The notes under the pieces were generated by a model. That model made no database searches. It was not told the origin of the DNA and saw only the letters and a list, made by a program, of their open reading frames with translations. Positions 8,267 to 15,991 of a DNA stretch of 29,986 nucleotides are shown in pieces. The stretch is from positions 1 through 29,986 of the forward strand of contig CALMYW010000232.1 of NCBI GenBank assembly GCA_937873665.1, read 5' to 3'. The first letter of the stretch is position 1. Each line of letters opens with the position of its first letter. The stretch is from an uncultured Sphingorhabdus sp. Lineage in GTDB: Bacteria > Pseudomonadota > Alphaproteobacteria > Sphingomonadales > Sphingomonadaceae. Position numbers and translations under genes: made by a program.

Positions 8267-9187
8267 TCACGCGAGATCGTTTGCATTAACCCAACGCGCA
8301 ATGGCGTCGCTTGAAGAGGGTGCCGGGCCCAAAAAGCGCTCCTGCTGCGCGGTGTCGGAAACAAAGACGCCCCTGCGGAAGAACAGGAACATGCGCATGA
8401 GATCGAAGCCGAGTTCCGAGACAAGCCTGATTGGTCGGACCAGAACGCTGAAGACCGCCCATGGCACTGTCCATATCGAAAGGCGTTTGCCGAGCAGTCG
8501 CATAATCGTATCAGCGATTTCCTGCTGACTTTTAGGTCCATCGCGCCATCCGATATCGATCGTTTGGCCGGTGATTTCGTCGCCCGGATATGCTGCGGCC
8601 TTCGCCAGATTGGCGGCAAGGTCGTTGGTCAGAACATAGGACCAGCGGGTGGTCTTGTCCCCCACCACGTAAAACCTCCCGCTCTTTACGGCATTGGCGA
8701 TGTAGTCCGAGCTCTGGTCCAAGAATGCAGGCGCGCGAATGAAAGTGTAAGGGACGCTGGCGGCCTTTATCAGGTCCTCTGCCACCTTCTTTGCATGGAA
8801 ATGAGGGACATCCGCAGCATGTTCACAGGCAACAATGCTCAAGAAAACGAACCGCTGCACCTTCGCTCTGGCCGCAGCTTCAACAAGGTTTCGATTGCCC
8901 TCAAAATCGGTTTCGATGCTCTCCTTCATGTAGCCGTTGGCAGAGCTGACGACCACGTCCACGCCCTCTAGCGCAAGATCGAGTGACGCGGGGTCCATCA
9001 TATCCCCCCGCACCCATTCCGCACCCGGCGGTGCATCGGCAGGAGCTCCCTTGCGCGACATCGCGCGGACCGAAACATTGGCATCGCGCAGCAGGTTCGC
9101 CACAATCTTTGCGCCGAGAAACCCGGTGGCCCCAACAACCAACACGCGCGTTGGCGCTGTGGATTTGCCGGACGGTGAATTCTTCAT
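8267..9187 (-). CDS. NmrA-like / atypical SDR NAD(P)-binding protein
   Basis: A 306-residue Rossmann-fold protein with the extended-SDR motif G19-ATG-FLG25 after TRVLVV. It lacks a classical Tyr-xxx-Lys pair at the usual place, as in NmrA-like and complex-I-associated atypical SDRs (VVSSANGYMKESIETDFEGNRNLVEAA, then RFVFLSIVACEHAADVPHFHAK). The C-terminal part has hydrophobic stretches (about residues 240-280, WTVPWAVFSVLVRPI) that could bind a membrane or a hydrophobic ligand. The open frame continues 53 codons upstream, but the ATG at 9187 with GAGAGGA six bases before it starts just ahead of the nucleotide-binding motif. It might be a reductase of a quinone or ketone intermediate, or a redox sensor. 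The reaction is unknown. Confidence 0.75.
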   Translation of the reverse strand: MKNSPSGKSTAPTRVLVVGATGFLGAKIVANLLRDANVSVRAMSRKGAPADAPPGAEWVRGDMMDPASLDLALEGVDVVVSSANGYMKESIETDFEGNRNLVEAAARAKVQRFVFLSIVACEHAADVPHFHAKKVAEDLIKAASVPYTFIRAPAFLDQSSDYIANAVKSGRFYVVGDKTTRWSYVLTNDLAANLAKAAAYPGDEITGQTIDIGWRDGPKSQQEIADTIMRLLGKRLSIWTVPWAVFSVLVRPIRLVSELGFDLMRMFLFFRRGVFVSDTAQQERFLGPAPSSSDAIARWVNANDLA

Positions 9188-9236
9188 AGTCGTTCCTCTC
9201 AGGGATATTCGAAGGGCAGCTGCAAAGCGCGGCCGT

Positions 9237-10709
9237 CTAGCGGCTCCATGCCGTGAGCAGCTGCGCAGGCTCGCCGGTCCCAAACACATAATGATCTGGA
9301 CGAACCAGCACGGACTGCGCCCCGTGGAGGTCAAGCCAGCTTTCAAGTTCGGCCCGGCAAAATGCCAACGCGGTATCAGACGTTGGCATCACCCGAACGT
9401 CGTCCGGCGCGGATCCTGAAGGCGCATTGCGTGTCACCAGAACGGCACCGGGGCCGGTCACGTCATCCAGGCGCAGCGGCTGGTCCCCGCGCAGCCAAGG
9501 CTGCGGAAAATAGCTTCCTGCAGCCTCGGAGCCCTGCAGGATCCGGCCAGCGCTGATCGGCGGATAGGATGTCGCTCCGTCAGGACTTTTGCCCGCGGCT
9601 CGGTCGGCCAGCATGGCGGCATCGCGTGCGGCGGCTTGTTCCGGATCGGCGACACATACGGTCTGACCCATGAAAATCGCCATTTCGATGATCCCGCGAA
9701 CGTTGGGCTCACGCTCTGCCTGGTAGTCATCAAGCGCGTCTGCACTTACCCCGCAGTTGATGACGTCCGACAGCTTCCACCAAAGATTGGCGGCGTCTCG
9801 CAGTCCTGAACACATGCCTTGCCCGGCAAACGGCGGCATCTGGTGCGCGGCATCGCCGGCCAGTAGGACACGTCCGGCTCGCCACTGTTTCGCAAGCCTT
9901 GCGTTGAAACGATAGACCGCCTTGCGCTCGATGCTCACCGCGCCTTCGACGTCCCATGGGCGCAGCAATTCGGCAATGAACGAATCCTGCAGCACCACAT
10001 CAGGCTGCTCGTCTTCCTTCATCATGAATTCCCAGCGGTGACGGCCATTGCCCATCAGCACGCAAGTCGTGGGCCTTGCCGGGTCACAGATCTGCAGATT
10101 GCGGTCCGGCAGGCGGGATGCATCGTGAACGATGGTATCGACCACCAGCCATTGTTCGTCGAAGCCCAGATCGTCGATCCCGATCCCTGCAGCCTCGCGC
10201 ACCGGGCTGCGCGCACCGTCGGCTCCGACCAGATAGCGGGTTCGGATAACCCTGGAGCCGTCAGGCGTATCGAAGCTGGCTTCGACGACAGCATCGTCGC
10301 AGGTCATTGCCGTAAAGGCCCACTGCGTCCGCAAGTCGGCATTGGCCTGGGTTGCCAGTCGATCCCTGAGTGCCGCCTCAAGCGATGGCTGGTGGATCAT
10401 GTTCGAAAACGGCCAGCCGGACGCACCCGGTTCGGTCCAGTCAAAGCTGAGCAAGACTTGCCGGTCCACGGTCAGAAATTCATAGCGACCGCCGGTCTTG
10501 CTGCTTTCCATGACCTCTTCGGCCACGCCCACATTCTGCAGAATCCGGACGACCTCGTGATCGATATGGGCGGCGCGCGGCAACGGATAGATCGCAGCTT
10601 CTTTTTCCGCGACGATTGTCGATACGCCTGCCGATGCCAGGAACAGGGCCAAGGTTACCCCGGTTGGCCCGCCGCCGACAATCAGCACATCACAATCGTA
10701 ATCGTGCAT
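9237..10709 (-). CDS. FAD-dependent aromatic hydroxylase (MhpA/PheA-like flavoprotein monooxygenase)
   Basis: A 490-residue class A flavin monooxygenase. It has GGGPTG at about residues 12-17 for FAD, a DGARSPVR motif in the middle, and GRVLLAGDAAHQMPPFAGQGMCSGLRD-type residues for the second FAD site. The C-terminal part looks like the thioredoxin-like domain of the MhpA/phenol hydroxylase group (LVRPDHYVFG). These enzymes use NAD(P)H and O2 to add an OH next to a phenolic OH, making a catechol-type product. The ATG at 10709 has GAAGG seven bases upstream. It starts two bases after the FAH hydrolase stop, and the extradiol dioxygenase is one gene further upstream. Together the three form a hydroxylate, cleave, hydrolyse set. 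Confidence 0.9.
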   Translation of the reverse strand: MHDYDCDVLIVGGGPTGVTLALFLASAGVSTIVAEKEAAIYPLPRAAHIDHEVVRILQNVGVAEEVMESSKTGGRYEFLTVDRQVLLSFDWTEPGASGWPFSNMIHQPSLEAALRDRLATQANADLRTQWAFTAMTCDDAVVEASFDTPDGSRVIRTRYLVGADGARSPVREAAGIGIDDLGFDEQWLVVDTIVHDASRLPDRNLQICDPARPTTCVLMGNGRHRWEFMMKEDEQPDVVLQDSFIAELLRPWDVEGAVSIERKAVYRFNARLAKQWRAGRVLLAGDAAHQMPPFAGQGMCSGLRDAANLWWKLSDVINCGVSADALDDYQAEREPNVRGIIEMAIFMGQTVCVADPEQAAARDAAMLADRAAGKSPDGATSYPPISAGRILQGSEAAGSYFPQPWLRGDQPLRLDDVTGPGAVLVTRNAPSGSAPDDVRVMPTSDTALAFCRAELESWLDLHGAQSVLVRPDHYVFGTGEPAQLLTAWSR

Positions 10710-10711
10710 GT

Positions 10712-11554
10712 TCAAACCTTCTCGTCAAACATGGGTGCCTCGATCGCCCCCAGCCCTTCGATCTCGCAGCGGACCACATCACCGCGGCACAAGAAGCGGG
10801 GCGGCTTCATCGCGGCACCCACTCCGCCGGGTGTGCCGGTAAAGATGAGGTCGCCCGGCTCGAGCGTCATGGCCTGCGACAAGTGGGAAATCTGATCCCA
10901 CAGATCGAAGACAAGATTGCGGGTGTTGGACGACTGGCGCACCTCGCCATTTACCAGGCACCGGATATCGAGCGCGTGCGGATCGGGTACTTCATCTGCT
11001 GTGGTGATCCAGGGGCCGATCGGTGCATGGGTGTCGAACGACTTTCCCAGCGACCATTGCGGCGTTGCGTGCTGCCAGGCCCGCTCGGTCACGTCATTGC
11101 CCACGCAATAGCCGAAGACGTGGCGCGAGGCGTCCTCCCGGCTGATATGCTTGCCGCCTTGGCCGATGACTGCAACCAGTTCGACCTCATAATCGACACT
11201 GGCCCCGCCGGCTGCAATCTGGATCGGATCGTACGGTCCGTTCACCGACGTTACCGCCTTTGTGAACCACACCTGCTGCTGCGGCGTACCCATGCCGCTT
11301 TCGGCGATGTGATCGGCATAGTTGAGACCAATCGCGAAGATCTTGCCTGGCCTGGGGACAGGCGCGAGCAGACGCACCGATGCTAGGGGCAGACCGGCCT
11401 GTGCAGCGCGACCATCTCTGATGGAATCGCGCACCTGCGGCCACTGACGGATCAGGTCGATCATCCCGCCGGAGACTCCGGTCGGGAAGATCCGGTCACT
11501 CTCAATCAGCCCGGTTTCGGGGCCTTTGCCGGCGTCGAACAGGCCAATCTTCAT
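10712..11554 (-). CDS. Fumarylacetoacetate hydrolase family protein
   Basis: A 280-residue FAH-fold protein. FAIGLNYADHIAESG, the metal-binding acids E123 and E125 in the VDYEVELVAVIG stretch, D154 in VGNDVTERAW, and TPGGVG near the end mark the family. Members hydrolyse C-C bonds of ring-fission products or hydrate/decarboxylate dienoates, using Mg2+ or Mn2+. The open frame extends to 12094 through the extradiol gene, but the ATG at 11554 with GGGAG eight bases upstream is the clear start. It directly follows an extradiol dioxygenase gene (43 bp) and precedes the aromatic hydroxylase (2 bp), so it most likely acts on the meta-cleavage product. Whether it is a hydrolase, hydratase or decarboxylase cannot be decided from the sequence. 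Confidence 0.9.
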   Translation of the reverse strand: MKIGLFDAGKGPETGLIESDRIFPTGVSGGMIDLIRQWPQVRDSIRDGRAAQAGLPLASVRLLAPVPRPGKIFAIGLNYADHIAESGMGTPQQQVWFTKAVTSVNGPYDPIQIAAGGASVDYEVELVAVIGQGGKHISREDASRHVFGYCVGNDVTERAWQHATPQWSLGKSFDTHAPIGPWITTADEVPDPHALDIRCLVNGEVRQSSNTRNLVFDLWDQISHLSQAMTLEPGDLIFTGTPGGVGAAMKPPRFLCRGDVVRCEIEGLGAIEAPMFDEKV

Positions 11555-11597
11555 TCTCTTGCTCCCGAGGTTTTGCTCACAGCCGACGCCAGATCCG

Positions 11598-12527
11598 TCA
11601 GGCCGTCTCATCGAATTGGTAGTTGTGGACGAAGTCCGACGGCACCGGCGGTCCCCAGTTGGCCATGGCATCCTCCATGCCGTAATTCGTCGGCTGCCAC
11701 AGCGCGTGGTCGTCGATGAAGTCCATGTCGGAGTAGTACTCAAACCACGATCCCCACGGGTCCTGGATGTAATTGAAAAAATTCGACCCGATTGTGTGGC
11801 GACCGAACCCCCAATGACCCTTGCCGGCCTTTTCGGCGAGCGCATGTCCGGCGCGGCCAACCTCGTCGGGGTCCGCGACCTGGAAGCTGGCATGATGGAG
11901 TCCCGTTCCTGGGGATTTTGCAAATGCCAGGACATGGTGGTCGCTGTTGCGCGTGGCGCAGCAAAAAGCCACGATCTCCTGCGCCCGATCCGCCAACCCC
12001 ATGCCCAACGCCTGGCAGACGAAATTGACGCTGGCCATGACATCGGGCGTGAACATTGCAACATGGCCCAGTCGCCTTGGCTGCACCGGCGCATAGCTCC
12101 CGACAGGATTCATCGCGGACTGGCGTACCCTGACGATCCGGCCAGGAGCATTGATCGAAAATGTCGGCTCTGCTTCAAGTTCAGGCGGAGCTGCGCAATC
12201 AATCAGATTGAATAGAACTCCATGCGGATCCCTCACCCACAGCCCTTCAGGATCGAAACCCTCAGGCGATTCAACCACGGTGCCCCCGTGGTGCGGAACC
12301 AGATTCTTGATATCTTCGAGCGCTTCGGCGCGCAGGCGGACATGATGCAGCCGCATCGGCCCTGCCGACCGGGTCAGGATCACCGCAGGCTGGGCGTCTG
12401 CCCGGCAGCGCAGTATCACTTGGCCCGCAGTACGCTCGGCCGTGAGTCCGGCATCGGTGTAAAATCGAGCGCCGACATCAAGGTCCGGCACTTCAAGCGC
12501 ATACCCAATCAGACCCAGGACTGGCAT
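11598..12527 (-). CDS. Type I extradiol (VOC) ring-cleavage dioxygenase
   Basis: A 309-residue two-domain vicinal-oxygen-chelate dioxygenase of the 2,3-dihydroxybiphenyl / catechol 2,3-dioxygenase kind. The N-terminal domain is structural (LGLIGYALEVPDLDVGARFY). In the C-terminal domain the Fe(II) ligands are H155 (RRLGHVAMFT), a His at 211-212 (GLHHASFQV) and E263 (WFEYYSDMD). AAGGAG stands seven bases before the ATG. It should cleave a catechol ring next to its OH pair with O2. The length is close to that of BphC and related enzymes for biaryl or polycyclic substrates. It is placed between an SDR gene (25 bp) and the FAH hydrolase gene (43 bp). The true catechol is unknown. Confidence 0.92.
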   Translation of the reverse strand: MPVLGLIGYALEVPDLDVGARFYTDAGLTAERTAGQVILRCRADAQPAVILTRSAGPMRLHHVRLRAEALEDIKNLVPHHGGTVVESPEGFDPEGLWVRDPHGVLFNLIDCAAPPELEAEPTFSINAPGRIVRVRQSAMNPVGSYAPVQPRRLGHVAMFTPDVMASVNFVCQALGMGLADRAQEIVAFCCATRNSDHHVLAFAKSPGTGLHHASFQVADPDEVGRAGHALAEKAGKGHWGFGRHTIGSNFFNYIQDPWGSWFEYYSDMDFIDDHALWQPTNYGMEDAMANWGPPVPSDFVHNYQFDETA

Positions 12528-12552
12528 GGTTTCTCTCCTTTGCGCGCGTCAC

Positions 12553-13314
12553 TCACCAAGCGGTGGTTCCGCCATCGATTCGAATGTCGGTTGCGGTGAT
12601 GAAGCTGCTTTCGTCCGAGGCGAGGAACAGGGCTGCCGCGGCGACCTCTTTGGGTTGCCCAGGCCTGGCGAGCATGATCTTTTCGATCATCGGCCCTGCG
12701 AATTCGGGCATCTGCAAGAGCGCGCGGGTTGCTCCGGTTTCTATCAAACCAGGTGAGAGCGAATTGGCCCTGATGCCGTGGTGGCGGCCTTCCAGGGCCA
12801 GGTGCCGCGTCATCGAAAGCACTGCACCCTTGCCCGCCGAGTGGGCAAGGCCCGGCAGTGCCTGGTACGTGATCCAGGCCGAGACCGAGGCCATGTTGAT
12901 GATCGAGCCACCATTCTTCTGAAGAGCCGGCCAAGCAGCCTTGGTCAGATTGAAAACAACATTGACCTCGGCATCCAGCGTGGCCGCGAAGGCGTCGGTA
13001 GAAAGCTCGTCGATCCAGCCGATATGCGCATCCGCGGCATTATTAAAAAGCACGTCGAGCTTGCCAAAGGACTCAAGCGCCAGCGCCACAAGCGCACTGC
13101 AGGCCTCCGGATCACGCAGGTCACAGGGCTCCATCGCAACCATTTCGCCGCCTGCTGCGCGGACATCTTCCACGGAGGCCCGCGAAGTATCAGGGTTGAG
13201 ATCGCAGCCGACAATTCTTGCGCCTTGGCTCGCGAACAACCGTGCTGCTGCAGCGCCCATGCTGCCACCGGTGCCGGTGATCAGGCAGACTTTGCCTTCA
13301 AGACGCCCGCTCAA
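12553..13314 (-). CDS. Short-chain dehydrogenase/reductase with His in place of catalytic Tyr
   Basis: A 253-residue SDR with an NAD(P) motif TGTGGSMG at residues 13-20 (the usual second Gly is Ser), NNA at 91-93, and the C-terminal IDGGTTAW. The active-site order would be Ser145, then residue 158, then Lys162. At 158 the codon is CAC (His), where classical SDRs have Tyr; the spacing from Ser and Lys is otherwise exact. It may be a subfamily with a different acid/base or an altered reaction. The start is a TTG at 13314 that overlaps the stop of the Baeyer-Villiger gene (TTGA), and no better start exists because the nucleotide motif begins only 12 residues in. It probably oxidises or reduces an alcohol/ketone intermediate. 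Confidence 0.82.
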   Translation of the reverse strand: MSGRLEGKVCLITGTGGSMGAAAARLFASQGARIVGCDLNPDTSRASVEDVRAAGGEMVAMEPCDLRDPEACSALVALALESFGKLDVLFNNAADAHIGWIDELSTDAFAATLDAEVNVVFNLTKAAWPALQKNGGSIINMASVSAWITYQALPGLAHSAGKGAVLSMTRHLALEGRHHGIRANSLSPGLIETGATRALLQMPEFAGPMIEKIMLARPGQPKEVAAAALFLASDESSFITATDIRIDGGTTAW

Positions 13315-14813
13315 GACGCGTCTCGGCCTGGCAGCGGAGTCAGGACATACTCGCTCAGATCGGGGTCGGCGGTCATTTCCGCTTCGAACGTCTGGTTTGA
13401 AAAGGGATAGAGTGTGGGGACCCCTTCATCGTCCTGATACCAGCTGACGCATCCACCGGTTGCCCAGATGGTTGTCCTGGCTGCATCCCGGTAGGTGGCC
13501 AGGAGCTCAGCCGTTTTGTCTTCGCGCGGCGCGATCGCGACCTGCTGTTCGGCCACGACGCGGATCAGCTTGATGATATGCGCAACCTGCAGCTCGGCAG
13601 TTAGAAACGCGCAGACATTCCCGATCGGACTGAAGGGTCCTTCGACCATGAAGAAATTGGGCATGTGCGGAATGGTCATGGTGCGAAAAGCGACTGGCCG
13701 CTTTTGCCAGATTTCATCCGTACGCCGCCCGTCCTCGCCAATCAGATTGAGCGGTCGGAAAAAGGCCTGTGTGTCGTAGCCAGTGGCAATCACCAGCACG
13801 TCGAGTTCGTGAAGCCGGGCGTCGGTGGTCCTGACCCCGCCCGCTTCGATTGCATCGATCGGATCGGTCACGAGTTCACAGCCCGGGTCCTGGATCGCTT
13901 CATAGTACCGCGGCGAAATGACGATGCGTTTGCAACCCGGTTCATAGTCCGGTGTCAGCTTGCGCCGCAGTTCGGGATCCTTCACGCGGGCCAGATTTTC
14001 GTGAACGTTTGAGACGAGATAGGCCCTGGCATCATCGTTCCCGCCCAGAATTGCGCCGTCAGCCAGCGCAACCATCTCGGCCTTCTGATCCTCATACATT
14101 TTGACAAGCAGCGAAGGATCGGCCGCGAAAGCGCGCTTTTCGGCATCGGAATATGCCGGATTGTCCTGCTGGACGACCCACTGCGGGGTACGCTGGAAAA
14201 CAGTCAGTTTTTTGACCTTGCCGGCCAGTTCCGCGACCAATTGGGTCGATGTCGATCCGGTTCCGATGATCCCGATGCGCTTGTCTTCAAGGGCAACGGA
14301 ATGATCCCACTGCGCCGTGTGGAACTTGGCCCCTGCAAAGTCGTCCAGACCCTTGATGTCGGGGAAGTTGGGGACATGAAGATAGCCGGTTGCCGCCAGC
14401 AAAACGTCGCACTGCAAGGACTGCCCACGTTCAAGGTCAAGGGTCCAGGCGCCCCCTTCCCAACGCCCTTGTGTGACTTTGGTGTTGAACCGGATCGCTT
14501 CGTAAACCCCGAAATGGTGCGCCGTGCTTTCAAGATAGTCTCGGATTTCGGCACCCGGCGAAAAGCGGTGGGACCAGTTCGGGTTGTGGAAGAAGGAATA
14601 GCTGTAGAAGTGCGAAGGGAAATCGCAGTGCAAGCCGGGATAGGAATTCTCGCGCCACGTCCCTCCGACGCTGTTTCCCTTTTCGATGATCACCAAATTG
14701 CTGAAACCGGCTTCCTTGAGTTTGATGGCTGTCAGGATGCCGCCCATACCGGCGCCGATGACTACGAAACGGAGAGAGTCCTTCGCTGTCGAAGCGTTCT
14801 GCGTGCTGTTCAT
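13311..14813 (-). CDS. Type I Baeyer-Villiger flavin monooxygenase
   Basis: A 500-residue two-nucleotide-site flavoprotein. The FAD motif is G20-AGMGG, the NADPH motif is GTGSTSTQ, and between them is the full Baeyer-Villiger fingerprint F-x-G-x3-H-T-x2-W-D at residues 159-170 (FAGAKFHTAQWD). Such enzymes insert oxygen next to a ketone, making an ester or lactone with NADPH and O2. The length fits the cyclohexanone/4-hydroxyacetophenone/PAMO group without the long N-terminal extension. The ATG at 14813 has only a weak ribosome site. It lies 26 bp after the HsaA-like gene. With the CocE hydrolase two genes upstream it could form a ketone-to-ester-to-alcohol-plus-acid step, which is inferred. 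Confidence 0.92.
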   Translation of the reverse strand: MNSTQNASTAKDSLRFVVIGAGMGGILTAIKLKEAGFSNLVIIEKGNSVGGTWRENSYPGLHCDFPSHFYSYSFFHNPNWSHRFSPGAEIRDYLESTAHHFGVYEAIRFNTKVTQGRWEGGAWTLDLERGQSLQCDVLLAATGYLHVPNFPDIKGLDDFAGAKFHTAQWDHSVALEDKRIGIIGTGSTSTQLVAELAGKVKKLTVFQRTPQWVVQQDNPAYSDAEKRAFAADPSLLVKMYEDQKAEMVALADGAILGGNDDARAYLVSNVHENLARVKDPELRRKLTPDYEPGCKRIVISPRYYEAIQDPGCELVTDPIDAIEAGGVRTTDARLHELDVLVIATGYDTQAFFRPLNLIGEDGRRTDEIWQKRPVAFRTMTIPHMPNFFMVEGPFSPIGNVCAFLTAELQVAHIIKLIRVVAEQQVAIAPREDKTAELLATYRDAARTTIWATGGCVSWYQDDEGVPTLYPFSNQTFEAEMTADPDLSEYVLTPLPGRDAS

Positions 14814-14839
14814 GATTGCTGATTCCGCAATGCTTCAGA

Positions 14840-15991
14840 TCACCGATTTTCTGCCCAGTTCCCAATGATCGGCGGAGCAGCATCGATCAGGGACATCGCA
14901 TTGGCGATTATGTGTTGCGCGCCGACCGAGGAATCGACGAGGTACTTGCCCAGCACACTGGGATTGCGCAGCGACGACGAGACCGAACCATAGGCGAACC
15001 CGACAACTTCCTTGCATACCCCATGCGTCCACGTGGTGACCTGGCGAACGCGTTGAAGGTCAAGGTCGGTCATGGCCTGGCCTTGCCCAGCCAACCGGTC
15101 GGCATGGCCAAAGGTATCCAGGGTCAAGGCCCGGGCAGCCTGGAAAAGCGCCTCGTGCTTCATGAACTCGTTCTGGAACACCGGCGTTGTCGCGATGCAG
15201 TCGGGCGAATGGAGCCGTTTGCGCTGACTGGCGATCCGGGCCGCTTCATGCAACGATCGGCGGGCCATTCCCAGCATGACCGCAGTATGGCCAGCGCAGA
15301 CGACCACCATCGTACCCAACCTGGCAGCCAGCGAATCCCGCTTCGGTTCGGTCCAGTATTGATTGAAGGTCCAGTCGGACGGAATATCCTGTTCAGGTAC
15401 CACGTAATCGTAACTGCCGGTTGCCTGCAGTCCAACGACATCCCAGTTTCCGGCAAGTTCGATCTGATCCTTGCGCAGAAAAGCCCCGACAACTTTAGGC
15501 GTGCCATTTTCCTGCATCACCGGTGTTTCGCCATCAATCACCATATGCGCGCCGGAAACCCAATCGGCGTGCGCAATGCCGCTGCCAAAGCTGTGCCTGC
15601 CGCCAGCCCGATAAACGCCATCGGCCAATGTAGCCCGTCCGCTTGGCGCGTAGCTTGACGCCATGATCGGCTTGCGGTCACCGCCAAACATACGTGCGAC
15701 ATGGGCATCGCTCGAATAGACCGCAGCGACCATCGTCGCGACCGAATTGGCCATTAATGTCCAGGCCGTCGCAGCATCAGAGCCGGCGACCTCTTCGATC
15801 AGTTGGATGAAGGCGATCGTCTCGACATCCTTGCCCCCCAGTTCCGTGGGAACCAGCAGCCAGAACAGCTCACGCTCGCGCAAGGCTTCAACCACGACCG
15901 GTGACATAGTTCCGGAGTTCTCTGGCTTTGCCGCCTCGGCCTCGATCAGGCAGCGAAGACCAACTGCCTTTTCATGAATGTCCTGTTGCAT
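14840..15991 (-). CDS. Acyl-CoA dehydrogenase-fold flavin monooxygenase (HsaA/DszC-like)
   Basis: A 383-residue protein of the acyl-CoA dehydrogenase fold. The N-terminal helical domain (LIEEVAGSDAATAWTLM) and the C-terminal four-helix part (VFQNEFMKHEALFQAARA) match the branch that holds two-component monooxygenases such as HsaA, DszC and HpaB-type enzymes, and not true CoA dehydrogenases: the catalytic Glu region of dehydrogenases is not evident. These use reduced FMN from a separate reductase to hydroxylate a phenol or similar ring. No flavin reductase gene is visible here. The ATG at 15991 shares one base with the CocE stop (TGATG). A GTG at 16006 would add five residues. Confidence 0.8.
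   Translation of the reverse strand: MQQDIHEKAVGLRCLIEAEAAKPENSGTMSPVVVEALRERELFWLLVPTELGGKDVETIAFIQLIEEVAGSDAATAWTLMANSVATMVAAVYSSDAHVARMFGGDRKPIMASSYAPSGRATLADGVYRAGGRHSFGSGIAHADWVSGAHMVIDGETPVMQENGTPKVVGAFLRKDQIELAGNWDVVGLQATGSYDYVVPEQDIPSDWTFNQYWTEPKRDSLAARLGTMVVVCAGHTAVMLGMARRSLHEAARIASQRKRLHSPDCIATTPVFQNEFMKHEALFQAARALTLDTFGHADRLAGQGQAMTDLDLQRVRQVTTWTHGVCKEVVGFAYGSVSSSLRNPSVLGKYLVDSSVGAQHIIANAMSLIDAAPPIIGNWAENR

Noticed and set aside
9188..9346. 53-codon extension of the NmrA-like protein
   Set aside because: The extension is Arg/Ser-rich without homology, and the ATG at 9187 has a good ribosome site right before the nucleotide-binding fold.
10038..10895. A 285-codon plus-strand open frame opposite the aromatic hydroxylase and FAH genes
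   Set aside because: It is antisense to two well-supported genes, has no recognisable domain, and is of the kind produced by GC-rich codon bias on the opposite strand.
11555..12094. N-terminal extension of the FAH gene through the extradiol gene
   Set aside because: The extension is out of frame with the real dioxygenase and lacks family sequence; the ATG at 11554 has a good ribosome site and the family N-terminus.
14816..15658. A 280-codon plus-strand open frame opposite the HsaA-like gene
   Set aside because: Antisense shadow with no domain signal; the minus-strand gene is certain.
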